Of a stretch of DNA of 64,000 nt, positions 12,075-20,085 are shown piece by piece. The notes under the pieces are model-generated. The model had not been told where the DNA came from. It searched no databases and saw only the letters and a program-made list of their open reading frames with translations. The stretch comes from JANWVO01 sp037446555 (GTDB lineage: Bacteria; Acidobacteriota; Terriglobia; Bryobacterales; Bryobacteraceae). The stretch lies in contig JBBIIK010000003.1 of the NCBI GenBank assembly GCA_037446555.1, positions 62,001 to 126,000 on the forward strand, in the 5' to 3' direction. Both the position numbers and the translations under genes were made by a program. How positions within the stretch are numbered: the first letter of the stretch is position 1; every line of letters begins with the position of its first letter.

Positions 12075-12362
12075 ATGGCAGCGGTCGGCGTGCTCACGCT
12101 CGAGCTCGAGCTGGCCGAGGCCCGCTCCCTGAAGGACAAGCGGCACTGGGTGCGCGGCCTCAAGGACCGGCTCCGCAACGGCTTCAACGTGGCCGTGGCG
12201 GAGATCGACGACCAGAACCTGCTGAACCGCTCCGTCATCGCCGCGGTGACCGTGTCCGCCTCGCGCGAAAACGCCGCCAAGGTGCTGGAGGCCGCCGAAC
12301 AGGCTGCGGCCGGCTTCCTGGGCCCCGCCCTGGTCTCTGCCACCGTGGACTGGCTGGAGTGA
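12075..12362 (+). CDS. ylxP: YlxP-like DUF503 family protein
   Basis: 95 residues of the DUF503 family, a small ferredoxin-like fold found between infB and rbfA in many bacteria. The family signature is clear: VGVLTLELELAEARSLKDKR at the start, then VRGLKDRLRNGFNVAVAEID and SVIAAVTVSASRENAAKVLE. The gene order implicates it in ribosome assembly or RNA binding, but a biochemical role is not established. It starts 16 bp after infB and stops 3 bp before rbfA, so it is cotranscribed. Confidence 0.93.
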   Translation: MAAVGVLTLELELAEARSLKDKRHWVRGLKDRLRNGFNVAVAEIDDQNLLNRSVIAAVTVSASRENAAKVLEAAEQAAAGFLGPALVSATVDWLE

Positions 12363-12365
12363 CCC

Positions 12366-12722
12366 ATGGATGAACTGCGAAGCCGCCGCGTGGCGGAAGC
12401 TATGCGCGAGGAGCTTTCCGAACTGGTGCGGTTCGAGGTGGATGACCCCCGCGTGCAGGGCGTTGAGGTGGCTGACGTGATCGTCAGCCCCGATATGCGC
12501 CGCGCCGACGTGCTGGTGGTCCTCACCGGCAGCGCCGCCGAACAGGAGGCGGCCTTGGAAGGACTGGACGCAGCCCGGCACTACTTACGTCGTAATCTGA
12601 TGCAGCGCATGGATTTGTTCCGAATGCCTGAGCTGCGGTTCCGGCCTGCGGCGGAACTTGCCCCGGGTGAGCCCCTCGGAAGGCTGCGGCGGCGGCTCCG
12701 CCGCGGGCGCCCCCGCGAGTAG
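12366..12722 (+). CDS. rbfA: 30S ribosome-binding factor RbfA
   Basis: Late-stage 30S maturation and cold-adaptation factor that binds near helix 1 of 16S rRNA. 118 residues with the single KH-like fold: R(S)RRVAEAMREELSELVRFEVDDPRVQGVEVADV at the N-terminus, then DMRRADVLVVL and a C-terminal helix LRRNLMQRMDLFRMPELRFR. The final 20 residues are an Arg-rich tail. Last gene of the rimP operon; truB, which often follows, is absent here. Confidence 0.94.
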   Translation: MDELRSRRVAEAMREELSELVRFEVDDPRVQGVEVADVIVSPDMRRADVLVVLTGSAAEQEAALEGLDAARHYLRRNLMQRMDLFRMPELRFRPAAELAPGEPLGRLRRRLRRGRPRE

Positions 12723-12827
12723 GCGGGCGGCGCGGAAAGAAAATGCGAACTTTCATTGATCCGGCGAGGGCGCGGGTTGTAGGCTAAAATCAGGCGCGTC
12801 CGCCCGAGGCTCGCCGGAACAGCCCCT

Positions 12828-13847
12828 GTGGATCTCTCGACATCACAAAGAGTTGCCCGTTGTTTCGCGGCGTTGTCCGCGCCCTGCGCACTCGCGCTAT
12901 GCCTTTCGGCGGCGGCGCTTGCCTCCTCGCCGGGAGACCTGGTGCGGCTGGAGCGTTCTTTCGATGCGATGGGCACCACCTACACGGTGGTGGCATACGG
13001 GGAGGACCGTTACGCCGTTGACTCTGCCATTGAGGAGACCTACGAGGAGGTGCGGCGGCTGGACCGGATGTTGTCGAACTACCGGCAGGACTCGGAGTGG
13101 AGCCTGGTGAACCGCGAGGCGCCCCGGCGTCCGGTGCAGGTCTCGCAGGAGCTTTTCGACCTGCTGGCGCGGTGCCTGGAGTACAGCCGGCAAAGTGAGG
13201 GCGCGTTCGACATCACGGTGGGCCCGCTGATGAAACTCTGGGGGTTCTACCAGGGGGAGGGGCGCGTGCCACACCGGGCGGAGATCCGTACGGCGCTCGG
13301 GCGGATCGGCTGGCGGAAGATCGAGCTGGATGCGCGGGCGCGAACGGTGCGCTTCACCGCGCCGGTGGAGATCGACCCGGGCGGCATCGGCAAGGGCTAC
13401 GCCGTGGACCGGATGGCGGAGATCCTGCGCGAACGGGGCGTCAGGAGCGCTCTGATCTCGGCGGGACGGTCGAGCATTTATGGACTGGGAGCGCCGCCGT
13501 CGGAGCCGCGCGGCTGGCGCGTCACCATCCCGGATCCCCGGCGCGGTGCGGGCAATGCCGCGGAGTTTTATCTGAAGAACATGTCGATGTCCACCTCCGG
13601 TTCGAGCGAACGCTTTTTCACCGCCGGAGGGAGGACCTACAGCCATATCATGGATCCCCGCACCGGGTATCCCGTGCAGGGCATGCTGCTTGCGTCCGTG
13701 CTCGCACCCAGGACCCTGGACAGCGAAGCGTGGACCAAGCCCAGTTTTGTTCTCGGGCGGGAGTGGGCCGCCCGCCACAAGCCGAAAGACTTCCAGGTCT
13801 TCCTCTGCGAAGACAGATCGGAGAACCCATGCGCGTACCTCCCATAA
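12828..13847 (+). CDS. apbE: FAD:protein FMN transferase (ApbE family)
   Basis: Transfers FMN from FAD to Thr/Ser of flavoproteins, outside the cytoplasm. 339 residues. An N-terminal signal sequence (FAALSAPCALALCLSAAALAS, about 13-33) agrees with periplasmic location. Family motifs: FDAMGTTYTVVAYG, SEGAFDITVGPLMKLWGF, IDPGGIGKGYAVDRM, NMSMSTSGSSERFF and SHIMDPRTGYPV. Two positions are unusual: the canonical NxGG-like stretch reads SALISAGRSSIYGLG, and the metal/FAD motif near the C-terminus reads LDSEAWTKPSFVLG, with Glu where Asp is common. No Rnf, Nqr or other known FMN-acceptor gene is nearby. GTG start at 12828. It overlaps hemE by 19 bp. Confidence 0.9.
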   Translation: MDLSTSQRVARCFAALSAPCALALCLSAAALASSPGDLVRLERSFDAMGTTYTVVAYGEDRYAVDSAIEETYEEVRRLDRMLSNYRQDSEWSLVNREAPRRPVQVSQELFDLLARCLEYSRQSEGAFDITVGPLMKLWGFYQGEGRVPHRAEIRTALGRIGWRKIELDARARTVRFTAPVEIDPGGIGKGYAVDRMAEILRERGVRSALISAGRSSIYGLGAPPSEPRGWRVTIPDPRRGAGNAAEFYLKNMSMSTSGSSERFFTAGGRTYSHIMDPRTGYPVQGMLLASVLAPRTLDSEAWTKPSFVLGREWAARHKPKDFQVFLCEDRSENPCAYLP

Positions 13848-14866
13848 GCAGCCGTTTCCTGGATGCCTGCCGCCGCCGGCCGACCGACTGCCGGCCGGTC
13901 TGGTTCATGCGGCAGGCTGGTCGATACATGAAGGAGTACCGGGCCATCCGCGCCCGCCATTCGATTCTGGAGATGTGCAAGCGGCCCGACCTGGCCGCCC
14001 AGGTGACGCTGCAGCCGGTGGAGATTCTCGACGTCGACGCTGCCATCATCTTTGCCGACCTGCTGCTGCCCGTCGAGCCGATGGGGCTGCACCTGAAGTT
14101 CGTCGCCGGTGAAGGGCCAGTGATCGACAACCCGGTGCGCACCTCTCATGATGTGGACACGCTGTCGACCACCAACACGGACGAGTCGGGCTACGTCGGA
14201 GAGGCCATCAAGATGGTGAATGCGGCGCTGGGCGGCAAGGTGCCGGTGATCGGCTTCGTCGGCGCGCCCTTCACGCTGGCCAGCTACATGATCGAGGGCG
14301 GCTCCTCGCGCCATTTCCTGACCACCAAGACGCTGATGTACCGCGACGAGACCTTGTGGCGGCGGCTGATGGGGAAATTGGTGGACGTGCTGGCGCCGTT
14401 CGCCATCCTGCAGGTGGCGGCGGGCGCGCGCGCCATCCAGGTGTTCGATTCCTGGGTGGGCGCGCTGGCTTCGGACGACTACGTGCGCTACGTGCAGCCC
14501 TATTCGCGGGCGCTCATCGAGCGCATCCGCGCCACCGGCGTGCCGGTGATCCACTTCGGCACCGGCTGCGCAGGCTACTTCAAAGAGCTGCACGCCGCCG
14601 GGGGCGACGTGATGGGCGTCGACTGGCGCCTGAACATCGATCAGGCCTGGATGGACATCAATTACCGCGCCGCCATCCAGGGCAACCTCGACCCGGCAGC
14701 GCTGTTCGCCCCGCTGCCGGAACTGAAGGCCAAGGTGATCGAGATCCTGAAGCGTGCCGGCACCCGGCCCGGCCATATTTTCAACCTTGGTCACGGCATC
14801 CTGCCGGAGACGCCGGTGGAGAACGTGAAGGCGGTGGTGCAAATCGTGCGGGAGTACCGCCCCTAA
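13829..14866 (+). CDS. hemE: Uroporphyrinogen decarboxylase
   Basis: Decarboxylates the four acetate side chains of uroporphyrinogen III to give coproporphyrinogen III in tetrapyrrole synthesis. 345 residues, the usual length. The substrate-binding signature RPVWFMRQAGRYM (22-34, R28 and R32) and the block IIFADLLLPVEPMGLHLKF, VIGFVGAPFTLASYMIEGG and FNLGHGILPETPVENV are all intact. ATG 13829 is preceded by GGAG at 5 bp. The start lies inside the end of apbE, so translation may be coupled; the next haem gene starts 1 bp after the stop. Confidence 0.97.
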   Translation: MRVPPISSRFLDACRRRPTDCRPVWFMRQAGRYMKEYRAIRARHSILEMCKRPDLAAQVTLQPVEILDVDAAIIFADLLLPVEPMGLHLKFVAGEGPVIDNPVRTSHDVDTLSTTNTDESGYVGEAIKMVNAALGGKVPVIGFVGAPFTLASYMIEGGSSRHFLTTKTLMYRDETLWRRLMGKLVDVLAPFAILQVAAGARAIQVFDSWVGALASDDYVRYVQPYSRALIERIRATGVPVIHFGTGCAGYFKELHAAGGDVMGVDWRLNIDQAWMDINYRAAIQGNLDPAALFAPLPELKAKVIEILKRAGTRPGHIFNLGHGILPETPVENVKAVVQIVREYRP

Positions 14867-14867
14867 A

Positions 14868-16247
14868 GTGCGGACTGCGATCATCGGCGGCGGCATCACA
14901 GGGCTGTCGGCCGCATACGAGTTGGCGCAGGCGGGCCGCGAGGCTGTGCTGATCGAGGAGCAGCCATCGCTGGGCGGCGTGATTCAGACCGAGGTGGTGG
15001 AAGGCTGCGTTCTCGAGGGCGGACCGGACAGCTTCCTCTCGGCCAAGCCAGCGGGCGAAGAGCTGGCGCGGGAACTGGGTCTCGGCGGCGATCTGATCAG
15101 CTCGCTGGATGAGCAGCGCGTCACCTGGGTGGTGCGGGGCGGGCGGCTGGTGCCGCTGCCCGACGGGCTGATGATGATGGTGCCCACGAAGGTCCTTCCT
15201 CTGGCCATGAGCCCTCTGCTGGGCTGGGGCACGAAGATCCGCATGGGCCTGGAGATCCTGCGGCGTCCGGGATGCTCGACGGGTGACCGCAGCGTGGCGG
15301 AGTTCATCGAGGATCACTACGGCCGTGAGGCGGTGGATTATCTTGCCGAACCGCTGCTGGCAGGCGTTTATGGCGGCAGCGCGGACCGCCTGAGCGTGGA
15401 GAGCGTGTTGGCGCGGTTCGTCGAACTGGAACGGCGTTACGGCAGCCTGACGCGAGGCGTGCTGGCCGCGCGGCGCGCCGCCCGCTCTGCGCAGGGCGCC
15501 CCGGCGCCGCTGTTCCGCACGCTGCGGAACGGCCTGGCGCAATTGACCGGGGAACTGGAGAAGCGCGTCCGCCCCCGCTGCCGCGTCGTTCAAGCCCGCG
15601 CCGGGCGGGTGACGCGCGAAGGCGGCACATATCGGATTCATCTGGGTGCCGACGCGCTGGAGGCGGAGCAAGTGATCTTCGCCTGTCCTGCCTGGCAGGC
15701 GGGCGCGCTGTTGCGCGAGGTGGACGCGCGGCTGGCAGAGCGTCTGGAAGGGATCGCCTATACGTCTTCCATTACGCTCGCGCTCGGCTACCGGCGCGAG
15801 GACTGCGGCCCCATCCCCCCGGGCTTCGGCTTCCTGGTGCCGGCGAGGGAACGCGGAATGCTGGTGGCCTGCACATTCGTGGGCGCCAAGTTTCCGTATC
15901 GCGTCCCTGACACGCATGTCGTGCTGCGCTGCTTCCTTGGAGGCGCGGGCAGGGAAGCGGCGCTGGAGCAGAGCGATGAGGAATTGATCCGCGCGGTGCG
16001 CGCCGAGTTGAAGCGGCTGCTCGGGTGGGACGCCGAGCCGCGTTTCGCCCACCTCCGCCGCTGGCGCCGTGCCATGGCGCAATACGAGGTGGGGCACGCG
16101 GCGCGGGTGGCCGAGATCCGCTCGCTGGCGGCCCATCATCCGGGACTGCATATCGCCGGGAATGCCTACGAGGGAATCGGCGTACCGGACTGCATCCGCA
16201 CGGGCCGCACGGCCGGCCGCGCCGCGGCTGCTGCGCAAGCCCGCTGA
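14868..16247 (+). CDS. hemG: Protoporphyrinogen/coproporphyrinogen oxidase (HemG/HemY type)
   Basis: FAD-dependent oxidase of the PPO/HemY family acting in the last steps of haem synthesis. 459 residues. The dinucleotide-binding site is at the N-terminus (AIIGGGITGLSAAYELAQAG, 4-23, then LIEEQPSLGG), followed by the family block VVEGCVLEGGPDSFLSAKP and a C-terminal FAD segment (GLHIAGNAYEGIGVPDCIRTGR). Sequence alone does not decide between the protoporphyrin-dependent (PgoX) and coproporphyrin-dependent (CgoX) routes, since hemH and hemQ are not in view. GTG start 1 bp after hemE, no separate ribosome site, so coupled translation is likely. Confidence 0.92.
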   Translation: MRTAIIGGGITGLSAAYELAQAGREAVLIEEQPSLGGVIQTEVVEGCVLEGGPDSFLSAKPAGEELARELGLGGDLISSLDEQRVTWVVRGGRLVPLPDGLMMMVPTKVLPLAMSPLLGWGTKIRMGLEILRRPGCSTGDRSVAEFIEDHYGREAVDYLAEPLLAGVYGGSADRLSVESVLARFVELERRYGSLTRGVLAARRAARSAQGAPAPLFRTLRNGLAQLTGELEKRVRPRCRVVQARAGRVTREGGTYRIHLGADALEAEQVIFACPAWQAGALLREVDARLAERLEGIAYTSSITLALGYRREDCGPIPPGFGFLVPARERGMLVACTFVGAKFPYRVPDTHVVLRCFLGGAGREAALEQSDEELIRAVRAELKRLLGWDAEPRFAHLRRWRRAMAQYEVGHAARVAEIRSLAAHHPGLHIAGNAYEGIGVPDCIRTGRTAGRAAAAAQAR

Positions 16248-16275
16248 TCCACTTGGCGGCGCCGCGAGTGCCTTG

Positions 16276-16304
16276 AAAATTCCAAAGTGTCGCTTTGGAA
16301 TTTT
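16276..16304. repeat. Perfect 12-bp inverted repeat upstream of the ATPase gene
   Basis: AAAATTCCAAAG (16276-16287) and CTTTGGAATTTT (16293-16304) are exact reverse complements around a 5-base loop TGTCG. The 3' arm contains GGAA, the only ribosome-site-like sequence before ATG 16308. As RNA it could form a stable hairpin that hides the site or ends haem-operon transcription (the 3' arm ends in TTTT); as DNA it could be an operator. Confidence 0.85.
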
Positions 16305-16307
16305 CAC

Positions 16308-17498
16308 ATGCGATTCATTCCCCGGGCGATCCAGCCGGTGATCCGGAAGGCAGCGAGGAATTTCCCGGCTGCCCTTGTCACCCGCCCGCGCCGAAGCGGC
16401 AAGACGACCCTCCTGCGGCGGATGTTTCCCCGCGCCAGCTGCCTTCTGCTGGAGGACCCCGACATCCTCGCCCGCGCCCGGTCCGATCCTCGCGGGTTGC
16501 TCGACCGGCTGCGGTTGCCGGCAATGCTGGACGAGATTCAGAACGCACCGGAGCTGTTCTCCTACATCCGGTCCCGGATCGACGCGTCCCCAGGCTCACA
16601 CGGACGGTGGCTTCTTACGGGCTCTCAAGAAGCGCCACTGATGCAGGGAGTGTCGGAGTCCATGGCTGGCCGGGCTGCCATACTTCAGCTGCTGCCTCTG
16701 AGCGTCTCGGAGACGGATCGCGTCAATATTCTGACGGGAGGCTTCCCGGAAGCGATCAGCCGGCATTCCGCCCGGGACCTGTGGTTCAGCTCGTACCTGC
16801 AAACCTATCTGGAGCGTGATGTACGTTCGATTCTCAATGTCCGGGACGTCGCGACGTTCAGACGGTTTCTCGCGCTGGTGGCGAGCCGTCACGGGCAAGT
16901 GCTGAACCGGACCGACCTGGCCGCTCCTCTCGGCGTCTCGGTTCCGACCATCAACCAGTGGCTGGATGTGCTGGAGATCACCGGACAGATCGCGATTGTG
17001 CCTCCCTTCTTCGAGAACCTCGGCAAGCGTCTGCTGAAATCTCCCAAGATCTACGTTTTCGACTCCGGCCTCGCCTGTCATCTGCTGGGGATTCGCAGCC
17101 AGCCGGAACTGAACCGGTCGCCATTTCTGGGCGTGCTCTTCGAGGGCATGGTGGCTGCCGAGATTCTCAAGCACCAAGCGAACCTCGGGATGCGAAAGGA
17201 GCTTTACTTTTTTCGCGATTACCAGGGTCTCGAGGTGGACTTCCTCTGCCGGGGAAGCGACGGCGCCTACTGGCTCATCGAGTGCAAGACCACCCGGACG
17301 CTCCATCCGGCGATGGCGGGACCTCTTCAGGCGCTGGCCCGGGCCTTCGGGAAAGGGACGCCCGTGCGCCGCGCCATCGTGTATCCCGACGATCGGGCTG
17401 ACTCCGTCCGGGGAAGTCTGGCGCCGGGCGTCGAGGCGTTCGGGCTCCGGGACTTTCTCAGAGCGCTTGGGAACGGTTCCTCACAGAGGCGCGGATAG
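16308..17498 (+). CDS. AAA-type ATPase with DUF4143 C-terminal domain
   Basis: 396 residues. The N-terminal AAA part has a P-loop-like sequence TRPRRSGKTTLLRRMF, Walker B-like PAMLDEIQNAPELFSYI and sensor-like GRWLLTGSQEAPLM; the C-terminal half (about 180-385) has the DUF4143 features YLQTYLERDVRSILNV, IYVFDSGLACHLLGI, LFEGMVAAEILK and a nuclease-like stretch GLEVDFLCRG...YWLIECKTTRT. In most relatives the P-loop starts with Gly (GPRxxGKTT); here that Gly is Arg. These proteins are scattered and often horizontally transferred, with no settled function. ATG 16308 is chosen; an in-frame ATG at 16287 lies in the palindrome. Confidence 0.88.
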   Translation: MRFIPRAIQPVIRKAARNFPAALVTRPRRSGKTTLLRRMFPRASCLLLEDPDILARARSDPRGLLDRLRLPAMLDEIQNAPELFSYIRSRIDASPGSHGRWLLTGSQEAPLMQGVSESMAGRAAILQLLPLSVSETDRVNILTGGFPEAISRHSARDLWFSSYLQTYLERDVRSILNVRDVATFRRFLALVASRHGQVLNRTDLAAPLGVSVPTINQWLDVLEITGQIAIVPPFFENLGKRLLKSPKIYVFDSGLACHLLGIRSQPELNRSPFLGVLFEGMVAAEILKHQANLGMRKELYFFRDYQGLEVDFLCRGSDGAYWLIECKTTRTLHPAMAGPLQALARAFGKGTPVRRAIVYPDDRADSVRGSLAPGVEAFGLRDFLRALGNGSSQRRG

Positions 17499-17519
17499 CG
17501 TTGATTCGACCCGCCCCGG

Positions 17520-19338
17520 CGCGCCGCCGGCTCGGTGGTCACCATCGTCACCAAGGGCGGGACGAACGAATTTCACGGCTCGGCCTACTGGTTCTACAAC
17601 GGCAACAAGCTGAACGCACGCAGCAATCTGGACAAGAGGAACTTCCCGCGCGCGCCGCGGCGGGTGGAGAACCAGTTTGCAGGCACTCTGGGCGGCCCGG
17701 TTGTGAAGGACCTCACGTTCTTCTTCAGGTCGCTGCTGCGCTGGACGGACCGGCGGTTTGCGAGCGGCACGGCCATCGGCGCTGCGCCCACGGCGGAAGG
17801 CCAGGCGATTCTGCGCAACGCCGCCGCCTCGCGCACGGCGTTCGGCCTGGCGCTGAACCTCCCGCAGGCGCAGATCCTGAACAATGACCAGATCGCGGAC
17901 AACTTCTCCATCCTGAAGGGGCCCACACCATAAAGATGGGGTTTGATTTCCGCCGTCAGGACCAGATCCAGGAGTTCAACACGACCATCCGCGGGCGACT
18001 GGCCTACAACACTCTGCAGGACTTCGTGGATGGTGTCGCACAAACCGCCTCGATCAACACGTTCCTGCCCGGCGTGCCCCGCTGGCAGGCCTACCGTTAC
18101 TACGACTACTTCTTCTACGCGCAGGACGAGTGGCGCGTGAACCGGCGGCTGACGCTCCCCTACGGGCTCCGCTATGAGACGCCCGGCGATCCAGCGCAGT
18201 GGCTGGCCGACATCGACAGGCGCGTGGTGGCGGCCAACAACAACGATCCGCGGTTCCTGTTCACGCAGGTGCCGCCGCGCGACAAGAACAATTGGGTGCC
18301 TCGGTTCGGCTTCAATTACCGGCTGACAGACCGCACCGTGCTATGCGGCGGCTACTCGCGCACGTACGACCTGGTCTTCAACAACATCTACCTGAACATC
18401 TTCAGCGCGTTCCCCTTCACGCAGGTCAACAACCTGCCGGCGCGCACGCCGGGCAGCTTCCAATACGTCTATTCGCCGGGCTTCCAGGGCGTGATTCCGC
18501 CGCCGCCGGATCCGCTGCAGGCGCCGCGCACTCTGGCTGCGAATGATTTCCGCGCGCCGCTGGCATAGCAGTTTTCCTTCCAGGTGCAGCGCGAAGTGGC
18601 CCGGGACTGGACCGCCACCGCGGGCTTCGTCGCCACCAAGGGCACGGCGCTGTTCCAGACGCTGGACGGCAACCCGACCGTTCCCGAGTCGCAGGGGGGG
18701 CAGCGGCTGTTCGCCGATCAGGGCGTGCGCCGGTTGCGCGCCAACGCCGCCAACTCGATCTATCACTCGTTGCAGGCCAGCCTCGAAAAGCGCCTGTCGA
18801 ACAACTTCACGATGGCTGCGCATTACCCGTGGAGCACGTTCATCGACCTGGCCATCGAGATCTCCATCCCGTCTGTTTCCGGAGAGGTAGCAGTACCGCA
18901 GGACAGCTACAACTGGCGCGCCGACCCGGGCTTCCGCCTGTCAGGCATCGACGCTCTGGTGGGCAACGCCATCAGGCCCAACCTGGCCACAACGCTGGAT
19001 CTGTCGCGCATGACGCTGCGCGAGATTCTCCAGGCTGGCGGACGGACGCTGTTCTCGCAGGTGACGGCGGCCAATCCCACCGGCAATGCCGGCCGCAACA
19101 TCCTGCGCGCCGACGGCATCAACAACCTCGACATCGCCGTCGTGAAGAACATCCACATCAGCGAGTCGAACACGCTCCAGTACCGGTGCGAGTTCTACAA
19201 CAGCTCGAACACGCGCAACTATGGCATCCCTGAGTCGCGCGTCAACGGCACCGCCTTCGGGCTGGAAGGCACCACCGACGGCGGGAACCGCCGCATCGAG
19301 ATGGGCCTGCGATACACGTTCCAGGGGCCCATTTCCTG
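17520..19338 (+). pseudogene. Degraded Oar-like TonB-dependent receptor gene
   Basis: Remains of an outer-membrane receptor like that at 40639-44043. Similarity begins mid-protein at SVVTIVTKGGTNEFHGSAYW, so the signal peptide, carboxypeptidase-like domain and most of the plug are missing. At about 17925-17935 the frame changes, and the text jumps to HTIKMGFDFRRQ, a mid-barrel sequence, implying an internal deletion with frameshift. A TAG at 18566-18568 interrupts a reading frame that otherwise continues (LA-stop-QFSFQVQRE), consistent with CAG to TAG. Barrel sequence runs on to GLRYTF near 19335, where a normal stop is missing. Not expected to give a functional protein. Confidence 0.88.
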
Positions 19339-19407
19339 TCCGGCGAATTCACCCCGCAGCGCGGCGACGTGCTGCGGGGCGCTATCATTGAGGGGACTGG
19401 AGCAAGC

Positions 19408-20082
19408 ATGCGGAAACTGATCCCCCTGATCGCGTGTCTCAGCCTGGCGGCATGGGCCGGCAAGGCGGAAAACGAGCGGCTGAAGGCTGCGGCAACGGTG
19501 TTGCAGGAGATCATGGCCATCGAGGACAAGGCCATCCCGCAGGACCTGTTCGCAAAGGCGCAGTGCGCCATCATCATCCCTGGCGCCAAGAAGGCCGGCT
19601 TCATCTTCGGGGGCAAGTACGGACGCGGCTTCGCCAGCTGCCGCAAGCCCGACGGGCAGGGGTGGACGGCGCCTGTGGGGGTGCGCCTCGAGGGCGGCAC
19701 GTTCGGCCTGCAGATCGGCGGCGCGGAGGTGGATATCGTGATGCTGGTGATGAACCAGTCCGGCATGGAACGGCTGCTTTCGAGCAAGTTCACGATTGGC
19801 GCCGACGCCACCGGCGCGGCCGGCCCGGTGGGCCGCTCCACCAGCGCCCAGACTGACGCCACCATGCGAGCCGAGATCCTTTCGTGGTCCCGCTCGCGCG
19901 GCATCTTCGGAGGGCTGACGCTCCAGGGCACGACGATGCGCGACGACAAGAGCGTGGATGAGGCCCTTTACGGCGCGGGCGCCGACCGCAAGGGCGTGTT
20001 GCGTGGCGAGCGCAACGTCCCTCCCGCGGCGCAGGAGCTGATCAGCCTGCTGAACAAGTACTCGGCCTACCGGAACAAGTAG
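19408..20082 (+). CDS. Lipid-binding SYLF-domain protein, exported
   Basis: 224 residues with an N-terminal signal peptide (KLIPLIACLSLAAWAGKAE, about 3-21) and one SYLF (Ysc84) domain: LFAKAQCAIIIPGAKKAGFIFGG, GFASCRKPDGQGWTAPVGV, GGTFGLQIGGAEVDIVMLVMN and GADATGAAGPVGRST. SYLF proteins bind phosphoinositides in eukaryotes; bacterial members are exported and of unknown role. ATG 19408 follows GGAG by 5 bp. The gene begins about 70 bp after the end of similarity of the receptor pseudogene and ends 3 bp from the convergent GH57 gene. Confidence 0.9.
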   Translation: MRKLIPLIACLSLAAWAGKAENERLKAAATVLQEIMAIEDKAIPQDLFAKAQCAIIIPGAKKAGFIFGGKYGRGFASCRKPDGQGWTAPVGVRLEGGTFGLQIGGAEVDIVMLVMNQSGMERLLSSKFTIGADATGAAGPVGRSTSAQTDATMRAEILSWSRSRGIFGGLTLQGTTMRDDKSVDEALYGAGADRKGVLRGERNVPPAAQELISLLNKYSAYRNK

Positions 20083-20085
20083 GAC

